A program made the translations under genes and the position numbers. A stretch of DNA of 64,000 bases from Erysipelotrichaceae bacterium (GTDB taxonomy: Bacteria; Bacillota_I; Bacilli_A; Erysipelotrichales; Erysipelotrichaceae), in contig JAFRLM010000007.1 in NCBI GenBank assembly GCA_017431225.1, forward strand, positions 150,788-214,787, in the 5' to 3' direction. Positions 1-9,300 of the stretch are shown piece by piece. The notes under the pieces are model-generated. The model was not told the DNA's origin, searched no databases, and saw only the letters and a program-made list of their open reading frames with translations. Each line of letters begins with the position of its first letter. Within the stretch, counting starts at the first letter, position 1.

Positions 1-1
1 C

Positions 2-349
2 TCAATGATCCCGATCTACGAACAGCTCGTTTCCCAGATCAAAAATGAGATCATCTCCGGTAAACTCGCGGAAGGGGAAGTTTTGCCCTCTGTCCGCAGC
101 ATGGCTGCTGACCTTAAGATCAGTGCCCTTACCGTTAAAAAAGCCTACGACTATCTCGAAGCGGAGAATTTCGTCACGACGGTGCACGGCAAGGGAACTT
201 TTGTGAACGCGGCGGACCGCCAGCTCGCGGTTGAAGCGAGAAGGAAAGCAGTGGAGGATGAGCTCGGCAAAGCGGTCGAAAAAGCGAAGGCCGCGGGAAT
301 GAGCAGGGAAGAGATCCGGGACATGCTGGATATCCTTTTGGAGGAATAA
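2..349 (+). CDS. GntR-family (YtrA-type) transcriptional regulator, 5' end cut by the window
   Basis: Short GntR regulator of the YtrA subfamily, which usually represses an adjacent ABC transporter. The winged helix-turn-helix spans almost the whole visible protein, including IYEQLVSQIKNEI and LPSVRSMAADL, with the typical wing GKGTFV. A short helical C-terminal tail replaces the large effector domain of other GntR families. The first ATG at position 5 lies inside the usual N-terminal strand of the family (normally about eight more residues precede the IYEQ motif), and the reading frame is open to the window edge. The true start is therefore probably upstream. It ends 4 nt before an ABC ATPase gene and is surely cotranscribed with it. 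Family assignment is firm; the ligand is unknown. Confidence 0.88.
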   Translation, partial: SMIPIYEQLVSQIKNEIISGKLAEGEVLPSVRSMAADLKISALTVKKAYDYLEAENFVTTVHGKGTFVNAADRQLAVEARRKAVEDELGKAVEKAKAAGMSREEIRDMLDILLEE

Positions 350-353
350 AACT

Positions 354-1202
354 ATGATTGAGATCGCAGATCTTGTCAAAAAATATAAGGACTTTGAACT
401 GAATGTCTCACTGAGCATACCGGAAGGGCGGATCAGCGGACTGATCGGCAAAAACGGTGCCGGCAAAAGCACCACGATCAAGGCGATCTTGGGTCTGATC
501 CGGAAAGACGGCGGCAGCGTAAAGGTCTTCGGAAAAGATCCCCGCAAACTGACCGGCGAGGAAAAACAGAAGATCGGCGTCGCTTTGGCGGAGTCCGGTT
601 TCAGCGGCTATCTGAATGCGGATGTTGTCGCTAAGATCCTGAAAAATATGTATGCGCGTTTTGATGAAGCACTTTTCCGGAAGCGCTGCGATGAGTTCCG
701 CCTGCCGCTCAACAAACCGATCCGGGAATTCTCGACCGGAATGAAAGCGAAGCTGCGCGTGCTGACAGCGCTGTCTGTCAATGCCGAGCTGCTGGTCCTG
801 GATGAACCGACAGCCGGTCTTGATGTGGAAGCCCGCAATGAGATCCTGGATATGCTGCGGAAATATATGGAGGAACGGCCGGAGACTTCGGTCCTGATCT
901 CCTCGCATATCTCGAGTGACCTCGAAAACCTCTGTGATGATGTTTATCTGATCGATGGCGGAAAACTGATCCTGCACGAGGATACGGATGTCATACTCTC
1001 GCAGTACGCTGTTTTGAAATGCGACGAGGAGACATATCCGATGCTGGATCAGAACTATCTGCTGAAAACGGTAAAGGAGAAATTCGGCTACCGTTGTCTG
1101 ACAAAAGAAAAGCAGTTCTTTCAGGAGAACTATCCCGGTCTCGTCATTGAACGCGCCGGGATCGATGATCTGATCCTGATGCTGACAGGAGGAAAGAAGT
1201 AG
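354..1202 (+). CDS. ABC transporter ATP-binding protein (YtrB-like)
   Basis: Cytoplasmic ATPase subunit of an ABC exporter, 282 residues. Walker A (GKNGAGKST) is at residues 32-40, Walker B (LLVLDEP) at about 146-152 and the switch histidine at about 185. The signature motif is degenerate: FSTGM stands where LSGGQ is usual, a variant common in the YtrB/BcrA-type exporters paired with GntR regulators. About 70 residues follow the ATPase core as an accessory C-terminal extension. It sits between the GntR regulator (4-nt gap) and a membrane permease (1-nt gap), forming a self-contained regulator-transporter operon. Such systems often respond to cell-wall-active peptides in Firmicutes; that role is inference here. 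Confidence 0.9.
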   Translation: MIEIADLVKKYKDFELNVSLSIPEGRISGLIGKNGAGKSTTIKAILGLIRKDGGSVKVFGKDPRKLTGEEKQKIGVALAESGFSGYLNADVVAKILKNMYARFDEALFRKRCDEFRLPLNKPIREFSTGMKAKLRVLTALSVNAELLVLDEPTAGLDVEARNEILDMLRKYMEERPETSVLISSHISSDLENLCDDVYLIDGGKLILHEDTDVILSQYAVLKCDEETYPMLDQNYLLKTVKEKFGYRCLTKEKQFFQENYPGLVIERAGIDDLILMLTGGKK

Positions 1203-1203
1203 T

Positions 1204-1857
1204 ATGAAAGGCCTTTTTATCAAAGATTTCTTTCTGGCTTTCCGCAACAGCCGCAGTCTTCTGATCTTTACGTTCATTTGCCTGGTAATGAGTCTGTCCA
1301 TGGACCCGGTGTTTGGCGTCGGTTACGGTATCCTGCTGATGGGGACCCTCGCCCTCGGGACGCTGACCTATGATGAATACGATAACGGATTTCCGTTTCT
1401 GATGTCTCTGCCGATCAATGCCAGGACCTATATCCGGGAAAAATTCCTGTTCTGTTTCCTGGCGGAGATGATCGGTGCGGCAGCCGGCGTGCTGTTCTCA
1501 CTTCTGGCCTCTCTCATCCGCAAACAGCCGATCGTTCTGGAAGACTATCTGTCATTTGCTGCAGGTATGCTGCCGGCGTTGTACCTGATGCAGTCGCTGA
1601 TGATCGCTTTGCAGCTGAAGTTCGGCGCGGAAAAGAGCCGTCTGGTGATGATGATCGTATACGGAGGTTTTGCCGGTATCGCGATCTTTGTGGGATCCAT
1701 GAAGGACCAGCTCCTTCCGAAACTATCCGGAACGATCGCGTTCCTGCAGGGACAGCCGGCTTTGCTTCTTTTGGGCACGTTGCTGCTGATCTTCCTTCTT
1801 CTGGTAGGACTGCTCTACATAGTATCTGTAAAGATCATGGAAAACAAGGAATTTTAA
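1204..1857 (+). CDS. ABC-2 type permease subunit
   Basis: Integral membrane protein of 217 residues with about six hydrophobic segments (roughly residues 17-35, 40-55, 75-100, 115-135, 145-165 and 185-208). It is the membrane partner of the preceding ATPase, from which it is separated by one base, with a likely Shine-Dalgarno (AGGAGG) in the end of that gene. Size and topology fit the short ABC-2 permeases found with YtrA-type regulators. It ends at a strong hairpin shared with the convergent nadD. No substrate can be deduced. Confidence 0.85.
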   Translation: MKGLFIKDFFLAFRNSRSLLIFTFICLVMSLSMDPVFGVGYGILLMGTLALGTLTYDEYDNGFPFLMSLPINARTYIREKFLFCFLAEMIGAAAGVLFSLLASLIRKQPIVLEDYLSFAAGMLPALYLMQSLMIALQLKFGAEKSRLVMMIVYGGFAGIAIFVGSMKDQLLPKLSGTIAFLQGQPALLLLGTLLLIFLLLVGLLYIVSVKIMENKEF

Positions 1858-1877
1858 AAGAGCCCTCGGGCTCTTTT
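1856..1877. terminator. bidirectional Rho-independent terminator between the ABC operon and nadD
   Basis: Perfect 10-bp inverted repeat (AAAAGAGCCC / GGGCTCTTTT) with a tiny loop, flanked by A and T runs on both sides. It begins in the stop codon of the permease gene and overlaps the stop codon of nadD on the other strand, so it can end transcription from both directions. Confidence 0.88.
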
Positions 1878-2430
1878 ATTCTGCTTGCAGTTTTTTCAGA
1901 TAGCGCCAGACCCGGTTGTCCAGCATGCTGCGCACTTCCTCATAGTTTTCCAGATGTTCGCGGATGTAGGAACTCGAAACGGCCATCTCCTTCAGTAAAA
2001 GGATGTGATAATCGCTTTTGTTCAGTTCCGCCATTTCCTTCCTGATATCGATGCCGTTCCGGCGGACCAAAAGGAAGGGGTATTTCAGAAGCTCTTTATA
2101 ATTCTTCCATTCATCGAAGCGGGGCAGATTATCCGCTCCCAGAACGAGCTGAAGCTCATCGTCCGGATAGCGTTTTCTGAGTTCCCGCATCAGCTGATAG
2201 GTGTAGGGAAGCTCGTTTGCTTCTTCCTCGACAACGATCCCATCTTTTTCGAAGATCTTCAACATGGCGATCCGGTCCTTCAGAGGCAGAAGATCCTGCT
2301 TATCCCAGTAGTTGCCGGTCGGCACGATCAGGACCCGGTCGGTGATCTCTTTTTGCAGAAGGTAACGCGCGATCCTGATATGGCCCTTGTGGACGGGGTT
2401 GAAGCTTCCCGGATAGACCGCTATGCGCAT
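1876..2430 (-). CDS. nadD: nicotinate-nucleotide adenylyltransferase
   Basis: Converts nicotinate mononucleotide and ATP to nicotinate adenine dinucleotide, the penultimate step of NAD synthesis; cytoplasmic. The nucleotidyltransferase signature GSFNPVHKGH lies at residues 8-17 and the C-terminal nucleotide-binding motif SSSYIR begins at about residue 152. At 184 residues it has normal family length. It is the last gene of a four-gene minus-strand NAD salvage operon and its start overlaps the end of nadE by 10 bases. In many Firmicutes nadD is followed by yqeK and rsfS; here it ends at a terminator instead, which supports a dedicated NAD operon. Confidence 0.95.
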   Translation of the reverse strand: MRIAVYPGSFNPVHKGHIRIARYLLQKEITDRVLIVPTGNYWDKQDLLPLKDRIAMLKIFEKDGIVVEEEANELPYTYQLMRELRKRYPDDELQLVLGADNLPRFDEWKNYKELLKYPFLLVRRNGIDIRKEMAELNKSDYHILLLKEMAVSSSYIREHLENYEEVRSMLDNRVWRYLKKLQAE

Positions 2431-3173
2431 CGCTGATATACCGGGATGTGGAATTTGTGGGCAGCGCCGGCGTGCAGCTTCTCGATCCGTTTGGACGCTT
2501 CCTCGCTGACCGGTTCGCCGTTCATATAAGCCGCGATCTCACGGTAAGTCACACCGAGCTTATCCTCGTCGGTCTGGTTGCTGAGGTCATCGTTCGGCGT
2601 TTTATACAGGACTTTCGGCGGTACCTCAAGTTCCTCGCCGATACGGATGACTTCCTCAACGGTATAGTCGTTTAAGACGCCGATATCATAGGTGGAGTCG
2701 CCGCCTTTGGTGAAATAGCCGACATACAGCTCGCATTTGTTGCTGGTGCCGGCGACAAGATAGGTGCCGCCTTTCATCGCCGAATACCAGGCTGCGACAT
2801 AATAATTCGTCGCCATGCGCAGACGCGGCTTCAGATTGATCTCGCTGTTGACGAGATCATTTTCATCTGCGCCGAGTTTGGTGATCTCATTCTCAAACGC
2901 GTCGAAACTGGCAGTCAGATCGATATTGATCAGCTCAAAGCCGTACTTTTCGGCGACTAATTTCGCGTCATCCGCGCAGCTTTCCGGGCTGTGGCAGGGC
3001 ATGGTGATACCAACGACATTTTCCTTGCCCAGCGCTTTGACGAAGAGGGCAGCGACAACACCGGAGTCCTTACCGCCGCTGATCCCCAGGACAACGCCTT
3101 TCAGATGGCATTTTTCATAGTAATCACGGATGAAGGCAACGATGCCTTCGACTTCTTTTTTCGGATCAAACAT
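2421..3173 (-). CDS. nadE: NH3-dependent NAD+ synthetase
   Basis: Amidates nicotinate adenine dinucleotide to NAD using ATP and ammonia. The 250-residue length and the absence of a glutaminase domain mark it as the ammonia-dependent form. The PP-loop SGGKDS is at residues 32-37, and the middle part carries the conserved YYVAAWYSAMKGG and GTSNKCE stretches of the family. Its start overlaps the end of pncB by 8 bases (ATGTTTGA) and its end overlaps nadD by 10, so translation of the operon is probably coupled. Confidence 0.95.
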   Translation of the reverse strand: MFDPKKEVEGIVAFIRDYYEKCHLKGVVLGISGGKDSGVVAALFVKALGKENVVGITMPCHSPESCADDAKLVAEKYGFELINIDLTASFDAFENEITKLGADENDLVNSEINLKPRLRMATNYYVAAWYSAMKGGTYLVAGTSNKCELYVGYFTKGGDSTYDIGVLNDYTVEEVIRIGEELEVPPKVLYKTPNDDLSNQTDEDKLGVTYREIAAYMNGEPVSEEASKRIEKLHAGAAHKFHIPVYQRCA

Positions 3174-4611
3174 TTGTCTTACCTGCCTCTCTGATCATTT
3201 TCTGTTTCAGGGCGATGTAGCGGTCAGTGCCGTCTACATAGTATTCATGCGGATTCACGATCCTTCGTACTTCCGGATAGAGCTTTTCGATCTCGGCCAG
3301 GCAGTAACGCATTCTCTCTTCGCTGCTAGGCAGCGTATAGACGAGCCTGCCGTCTTTGAAGATCGTTTCCTGCAGCGGTTTCAGCTCATAGTTGCGGATG
3401 ACCGAGAATTTATCGAAGTGGGTGAGGGAGGTTATCTGCATATTATCTTCCGGCAGGACTTCGTCCTTTTCGCAGACGATGTCCGCCATCGCGTACCCGC
3501 TCTCCTTATCGAAAGCGCGGTATAGGTTCTTGAAGGATGGATTGACGATCTTGATCACGTCATTGCTGAGCTTGATCTTGGGGATGACTTTTCCGTCTTC
3601 GATGATCGCGACTTCCTTATAGACACAGCCCATGCGTCCTTCCGGTTTGGAGATATTGTCGCCGACACCGAGGGAATCGAAGTAGGCACCCTGCAGGCGC
3701 AGGGAGAGGATGACTTCCGCGTTCAATGAATTGGACAGACAGATCGTCGCGTTCGGGAAGCCGGCGTCGTCCAGCATCTTTCTCGCCTTCTTGGAAAGAT
3801 AAGCCAGGTCGCCGGAGTCGATACGGATACCGATGTGGTCGAGCGGCATGCCTAATTCGCGCATCGTTTCAAATGTCCTGATCGCATTCGGCACACCGGA
3901 ACGCAGGGTATCGAAAGTATCGACCAGCAGGAGACAGTTGTTCGGGTAGCATTTCGCGAAAGCCAGGAAAGCGTCGTACTCATTGTCAAAGGCTTCGACG
4001 AAACTGTGTGCCATCGTTCCCAGCGCTTTTGTTCCTTCCGCCTTGCCGGCAAGGACATTCGAGGTGCCGCTGCAGCCGGCCATCAGCGCGTAGATGGAAG
4101 CGTCGAGCGCTGCCTCCGGACCGTCTGCCCGGCGGGCACCGAATTCCATGACTTTCACGTTCTCCGGAGTAGCGTCAAGGATGCGTCTGGCAGCTGTGGC
4201 GTGTTCCATCGGGCCGTTTATCATGGAAAGGATCGCTGTCTCCACGATCTGGGCTTCGATGATCGGAGCTTCAATCGTGATCAGCGGTTCGTTCGGGAAG
4301 ACCGGTGTTCCGTCCGGGATCGCGTATACATTTCCGTTGAAATGGAAGTCTTTGAGCTTTTCGAGAAGTCCTTCGCTGAGACCGAGCGAACGCAGATAAT
4401 CGATATCCTTTTCTTTGAACTCGATATTCTGCAGATAATCGATGACCTTATCGAGTCCTGCCATGACCGCATAGCCGCCGTTATTCGGGGTCTTGCGGAA
4501 ATAGACATCGAAGACTGCCCGCAGATCCTGCATGCCGCTGCGCAGATAGGCATCAGCCATCATGAATTCATAAGCATCGGATAAAAGGGAATAGTTGCGC
4601 GCGTTTTTCAT
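3166..4611 (-). CDS. pncB: nicotinate phosphoribosyltransferase
   Basis: Makes nicotinate mononucleotide from nicotinate and PRPP, the committed salvage step. Protein of 481 residues, the long Firmicutes type. The conserved EFGARRADG motif lies at residues 156-164, and GTMAHSFVEAF contains His202, the residue expected to be transiently phosphorylated by ATP in this family. The downstream IDSGDL motif fits the phosphate-binding region. A good Shine-Dalgarno (GGAGGAACTG) lies in the last codons of pncA, whose stop codon directly abuts this start. Together with pncA, nadE and nadD it completes the Preiss-Handler route. Confidence 0.95.
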   Translation of the reverse strand: MKNARNYSLLSDAYEFMMADAYLRSGMQDLRAVFDVYFRKTPNNGGYAVMAGLDKVIDYLQNIEFKEKDIDYLRSLGLSEGLLEKLKDFHFNGNVYAIPDGTPVFPNEPLITIEAPIIEAQIVETAILSMINGPMEHATAARRILDATPENVKVMEFGARRADGPEAALDASIYALMAGCSGTSNVLAGKAEGTKALGTMAHSFVEAFDNEYDAFLAFAKCYPNNCLLLVDTFDTLRSGVPNAIRTFETMRELGMPLDHIGIRIDSGDLAYLSKKARKMLDDAGFPNATICLSNSLNAEVILSLRLQGAYFDSLGVGDNISKPEGRMGCVYKEVAIIEDGKVIPKIKLSNDVIKIVNPSFKNLYRAFDKESGYAMADIVCEKDEVLPEDNMQITSLTHFDKFSVIRNYELKPLQETIFKDGRLVYTLPSSEERMRYCLAEIEKLYPEVRRIVNPHEYYVDGTDRYIALKQKMIREAGKTNV

Positions 4612-5181
4612 TTACAGTTCCTCCGTTGAGACACCGGACAGTTCCATCAGCCGGTTCGCCATCTCGTTGTATTCCGCCCGCGGATGCGCCGGGGCATTGT
4701 AGGTCTCGGTCAGGTTTTTTGGTGCCCGGACCGTGACTTTGCGGTTGTTCTGATCGAAGTAATTGGTCAGCGGCATCGCCAGATTCATGACACAGATGTC
4801 TGTGCAGCAGCCGCCGATGATAACTTCCTCAAGTGATGTCATCGCGTCGATATCTTCCAGGAAGCCGGGCGCGAAGACCGCGCTGGTGGAGTTTTTCTCA
4901 TAATCCAGAGAATCAGAAGCGTATTCCTTCAGCTCATCGACCAGCTCGCTTTCGCTCGTTCCGGCAACACAATGCACCGGGAACTTGCGGAATTCCGCTG
5001 CGTCTTCCGGATGACAGTCACGGATGAATGCCAGGCCGTCACAGCGTGAACTTTCGATACAGTTCCGGATCGCCGGCAGGATCTCAGCGATCCCGGGGTC
5101 AGCCATGTTGCCTTCCCGGATAAAGCCGTTGACCATGTCGACGATGACCAGCAGTTTCTTGATCTCTTCTTTTTTCTTCAT
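4612..5181 (-). CDS. pncA: nicotinamidase (isochorismatase family)
   Basis: Deamidates nicotinamide to nicotinate. The catalytic triad of the family is visible: Asp15 in VDMVNGF, Lys97 in YEKNSTSAV and Cys130 in TDICV. Asp55, His57 and His70 fit the metal site. At 189 residues it matches bacterial PncA. A strong Shine-Dalgarno (AAGGAGGAAA) precedes the start. It is first in the pncA-pncB-nadE-nadD operon, so gene order follows the entry of substrate into the pathway. Isochorismatase-family relatives could be confused with it, but the operon makes nicotinamidase by far the best call. Confidence 0.92.
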   Translation of the reverse strand: MKKKEEIKKLLVIVDMVNGFIREGNMADPGIAEILPAIRNCIESSRCDGLAFIRDCHPEDAAEFRKFPVHCVAGTSESELVDELKEYASDSLDYEKNSTSAVFAPGFLEDIDAMTSLEEVIIGGCCTDICVMNLAMPLTNYFDQNNRKVTVRAPKNLTETYNAPAHPRAEYNEMANRLMELSGVSTEEL

Positions 5182-5226
5182 TTGGAATTTCCTCCTTCTT
5201 TATCATATATATGAGATCTCCGGAAG

Positions 5227-5254
5227 AAAAAATTCCCCCTATCGAAGGAATCTT
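5227..5254 (-). terminator. probable terminator after the PfkB kinase
   Basis: On the minus strand an 8-bp stem (AAGATTCC / GGAATTTT, one G-T pair) with a 10-nt loop is followed by a T run. It starts in the stop codon of the kinase gene. If functional, pncA needs its own promoter in the ~45 bases that remain; an AT-rich element (CATATATATGATAAAG) just before the Shine-Dalgarno could supply a -10, but I see no clear -35. Confidence 0.5.
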
Positions 5255-6134
5255 ATTCTTTTCCGGAGCTGTCGCTCATTACGACTTTCGCGCTTACTTC
5301 ATTTGCATGCCGAACGGCTTCTTCCAAAGTTTCCCCTTTGGCCCTGCAGGCGAGGATCGCCGCGCAGTGGGCATCGCCGGCTCCTGTCGAGTTCTTCTGT
5401 TTGACCGGCTTGACCGGATAAACACGCAGATTTCCGTTTTCGCAGGAAACCACTTCTCTGGCACCGTCGGTAATGACAACGTCGCAGTTATAGCGCGCGT
5501 TGAGTTTCCTTGCCGCTTCGCGGGCATTCTCCGCCGGATCATTCAGCTTTTCAAGATAGGCGAGAGCCTCCCTGCGGTTGAGATGCAGCAGTGAGCAGGC
5601 ACTCATCGTCTCCTCGTTTTTGGCGACCGGGATCTCGCAGATCCTTCCGCCCGGGGCATAACAAATATATCTTTCCGTATTCTTTTTCAGGAAATCGATG
5701 ATGTATTTTCCGCTTTCCTCCTCGACTTCCAGTCCGCAGACATAGATCAGGTCATACGGAGCGGGATCGAGCTCATTGAACCATTCTTCCTTAAAATGGT
5801 ATTCCGCGCCATGAACGCTCATGAAGGTGCGGTTTCCTTCCTTATCGATCAGACAGTAGCAGCATCCGTTCTCCTCGTCACTGCGCAGGCAGGGCTGCGC
5901 TTTCGCGGAAGCGGTTTCCTTCAGGATGAAGTCGCCGTAAATGCCTTTGCCTACCGGTGAGAACAGAGTGCAGGGAACGCCGAGATCCGCGATCACGGAA
6001 GCGACATTAAAGGCACATCCGCCCAGAGTCATTTTCTGGTAATGGATGTTGACATCCTCTTCCAGCGTCGGGAGCTGATCGAGATGAATATGAATATCAG
6101 CAACGGTGGAACCGATAACTAAGATCTTTTTCAC
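5253..6134 (-). CDS. PfkB-family carbohydrate kinase (ribokinase-like)
   Basis: Cytoplasmic sugar or nucleoside kinase of the ribokinase superfamily, 293 residues. Both hallmarks are present: an N-terminal GG motif (MTLGGCAFNVAS) and the C-terminal STGAGDAHCAA, with Asp254 as the expected catalytic base. I chose the GTG at 6134 because it places KKILVIGS, the normal family N-terminus, at the start and has a Shine-Dalgarno (AAGACAGG) just upstream. The open frame extends further to 6317, but that part has no family similarity and contains the promoter. The substrate cannot be read from sequence; adenosine, ribose, fructose and 5-dehydro-2-deoxygluconate kinases all share these motifs. A link to the downstream NAD operon is possible but unproven. 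Confidence 0.85.
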   Translation of the reverse strand: MKKILVIGSTVADIHIHLDQLPTLEEDVNIHYQKMTLGGCAFNVASVIADLGVPCTLFSPVGKGIYGDFILKETASAKAQPCLRSDEENGCCYCLIDKEGNRTFMSVHGAEYHFKEEWFNELDPAPYDLIYVCGLEVEEESGKYIIDFLKKNTERYICYAPGGRICEIPVAKNEETMSACSLLHLNRREALAYLEKLNDPAENAREAARKLNARYNCDVVITDGAREVVSCENGNLRVYPVKPVKQKNSTGAGDAHCAAILACRAKGETLEEAVRHANEVSAKVVMSDSSGKE

Positions 6135-6161
6135 ATTGATACCTGTCTTTCTTTCTCTAAC

Positions 6162-6167
6162 ATTATA
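6162..6167 (-). promoter_or_regulatory. -10 element for the PfkB kinase gene
   Basis: Consensus TATAAT on the minus strand, 27 nt before the GTG start and followed by a proper Shine-Dalgarno. The -35 region is poor. It lies in the 245-bp divergent region 6135-6379, which otherwise holds only AT-rich sequence and the promoter of the plus-strand repeat-protein gene. Confidence 0.6.
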
Positions 6168-6344
6168 AAACATATTGATAAAAAATAAAGATATTTCACA
6201 AACTTTTTTTCGGCCGATGTCCCGCCGGAGCTGTTTCAACTTATTTATATAGGGACATTCTTTTTCTTTGTGAGCAGAAGCGGATCTGGAAACAGCAGAG
6301 AAATGCCTGAAAATCAAGTAATATTTTTATTTTGAAAGCTATTT

Positions 6345-6353
6345 TGATATAAT
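6345..6353 (+). promoter_or_regulatory. extended -10 promoter of the Glu/Val-rich repeat protein
   Basis: TGATATAAT is a perfect extended -10 (TGN plus TATAAT). It lies 26 nt before the ATG at 6380, and a good Shine-Dalgarno (ACGGAGG) lies between them, so this gene has a normal leader. Confidence 0.7.
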
Positions 6354-6379
6354 TTGATTACTAACGGAGGTTTTTTGTC

Positions 6380-9300
6380 ATGGCTAAATTATCGAGAACA
6401 CAGAAGTATGCGGAACTGAGAAACCGTCTGGAAAACGACCATGAGGTCGATCTGAATACGGCTCATCTCAGCGAGTACGGAAACAAGCTGAACGATCTTC
6501 AGCAGAAGATCACCGAAGAGGCAAAAGACAATTTAACGGGACTGGGCGAAAAAGTCGAAGACAAGGTCGAAAAAGTCGAAGACAAGGTCGAAAAAGTTAA
6601 AGAAACAGTTGAAGAAAAGCTCGAAGAACTTGAAGAAGGGCTGACCGAAAAGTACAATTTCGTCATTCAGGAGCTGACAGGAGATGTCGATGACTACACC
6701 TCAACTTTCGAGATCCCGCTTGCGGATATTGCGAAAGAATTAGACTCCGATAAAGCAGATGACAAAGCCAATGAAGCAGTTGAAGAAACCACCGAAGACG
6801 TCAAGAAACTCTCCGATGATGTAATTAATCTTTTCAATTTCGATGAAAAGCCTGTCACAGAAGAACCGGAAAAGATCGTGAGCGAAGTTGTCGAAGTCGC
6901 TGAGCCGGTCGTTGAAAACGTTCCGGAAGTCGTTGAAGAAGTCGCTGAAACAGTAGCGGAACCGGTCGAGGAAGTTGCAGAGACTGTTGAAGAAGTCGCA
7001 GAACCAGTTGTTGAAACTGTTGTTGAAGCAGCTCCGGAAGTTGTTGAAGAAGTTACTGAACCTGTAGCAGAAACTGTCGAAGAAGTTGCAGAGACTGTCG
7101 CTGAACCGGTCGTTGAAGAAGTTGCTGAGACTGTAGAAGAACCGGCAACAGAACCCGAAACACAGGTAGATGAGATCATTCCGGAAAGAGCGGAAGATAT
7201 CATCCTTGAATGGACTGCTGAACGCGAAGGAAAAGCAGAAAAAGCTGAAGAACCGGTCGAAGAAGAACCGGAAAGCCGCTTTGTATTCCCGTGGGATGTA
7301 AGAGAAGAACCTGAAGAGACCCCGGCAGAAGAACCGGCTGAAACCGTTGAAGAACCTGTTGAGACACCGGTAGAAAATGAACCGTTCATCTTCCCGTGGG
7401 ACAGAAAGAACGAGACAGAAGAGACCGTTACCGAACCGGTAACTGAGCCCGTTGAAGAACCGGTCGTTGAAGAAGTGACCGAAGTAACCGAGCCGGTCGC
7501 CGAGACGGTCGAAGAAGTCGCTGAACCAGTCGTTGAAGCTGCTCCGGAAGTTGTTGAAGAAGTAACCGAGCCTGTAGCTGAAACAGTTGAAGAAGTTGCT
7601 GAGACTGTTGAAGAGCCGGTTGTTGAAGAAGTCGCGGAACCTGTTGTTGAAGCAGTTGAGGAACCGATCGAGATCATCGTTCCGGAAGTCCAGGAAACTG
7701 TTGAAGAACCGGTTGCTGAACCAGTCGTTGAAACTGTTCCGGAAGTTGTCGAAGAACCGGTCGTCGAAGAACCAGCCGTAGAGACTGTTCCGGAAGTCGT
7801 TGAGGAAGTAACTGAACCAGTCGTTGAGACGGTCGAAGAAGTTGTTGAAGCAGCTCCGGAAGTTGCTGAAGAAGTAACCGAGCCTGTAGCTGAAACAGTT
7901 GAAGAAGTTGCTGAGACTGTTGAAGAGCCGGTTGTTGAAGAAGTCGCGGAACCTGTTGTTGAAAAGGTTGCTGAACCGGAAATCGGAAGCGACAGCACAT
8001 ATCTCTTCCCGTGGGAGATCGAACAGCCTGCTGAAGAACCGGCCGTAGAGACTGTTCCGGAAGTTGTCGAGGAAGTAACTGAACCGGTCGTTGAGACTGT
8101 CGAAGAAGTTGCAGAGCCTGTTGTTGAAGCAGCTCCGGAAGTTGTAGAAGAAGTTACTGAGCCTGTAGCTGAGACAGTTGAAGAAGTAGTCGAGACTGTC
8201 AAAGAGCCGGTCGTTGAAGAAGTTGTTGAAACCGTTGAAGAACCGGTCGTCGAAGAAGTCACAGAGCCTGTTGTCGAAAAGGTTGAAGAACCGGAGATCG
8301 ACGCAGAGCCGACAAAGATCTTCAATCCATTCTATTTTGCTGAAAAACCGCAGCCGGTCGCTGAACCTGCTGAAGAACCGGTCGTAGAGACTGTTCCGGA
8401 AGTTGTTGAGGAAGTAGCTGAACCAGTCGTTGAGACGGTCGAAGAAGTTGCTGAGCCTGTCGTAGAAACAGTCAAAGAAGTCGCCGAGACTGTCACAGAG
8501 CCAGTCGTCGAAGAAGTTGCAGAACCTGTTGTTGAAGCAGTTCCGGAAGTTGCTGAAGAAGTCACAGAGCCTGTAGTTGAGACAGTTGAAGAAGTCGTCG
8601 AACCGATCGCTGAAACGATCGAGGTCGCTGAACCTGTTGTCGAAACACCGGCTGAACCGGAAGCAGAACCGGTTGACTTCCTGAAAGAAACACTGAACGA
8701 AGTAACCGAGTACAACAAAGCACAGGGACTCGTTACTGCGGACGAAGTTCCGAATACGATCCTTGATGAGATCAGAGGAATCCATCATGAAGAACCGGTC
8801 GTTGAGCCGGTCAAGGAAGTTGTTCCGGAACCGGTCGAAGAAACAGTTGAACCGGTCGCTGAACCGGTCGTAGAGGCCGTTCCGGAAGTCGTTGAGAAAG
8901 CTACTGAACCGGAAGCAGAAAAGAACGAAAAGGAATTCAACGATACTCTGACACTTCAGATCCACAACATCATGGCTGCTCTTGAAGCCGGTGAAGAAAA
9001 AGAAGAAGCGCCGGCAGCGGAAGTCAAGGATGAAACGAAAGATACTCATCGTTCCGAGATCGAACGCATGATGGGCATCTCCGGAACCTACAGCAAGACT
9101 TCTCTCGCAAGCGAGATCGAAAGACTGATGGGTGAATTCCAGACGGAAGAGAACCCGGTAGTTCAGCCGGAAAAGACTTTCGAGCCGGAAGAAGCTGAAG
9201 ACAGCACCCGCGTATTCGCTGCGGCGGAGCCGCAGGGAGATACGATCGAGCACCCGGTCCTGGCAAAGAAACTCGAAGAACCGGAGCCGGAAGAGGAAGT

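Noticed and set aside
6135..6317. N-terminal extension of the PfkB kinase to an ATG at 6317
   Set aside because: The extension has no family similarity and would include the promoter and Shine-Dalgarno of the GTG start at 6134.
6880..8910. CRISPR-like regular repeats
   Set aside because: The repeats are degenerate, in frame, lack unique spacers of constant length and no cas gene is present.
6694..9253. Very long open frames on the minus strand opposite the Glu/Val repeat gene
   Set aside because: They are caused by the codon skew of the repeats (GAA and GTT read as TTC and AAC on the other strand). They have low-complexity Ser/Thr/Gly or Phe/Arg/Asn composition, no ribosome site and no family likeness.
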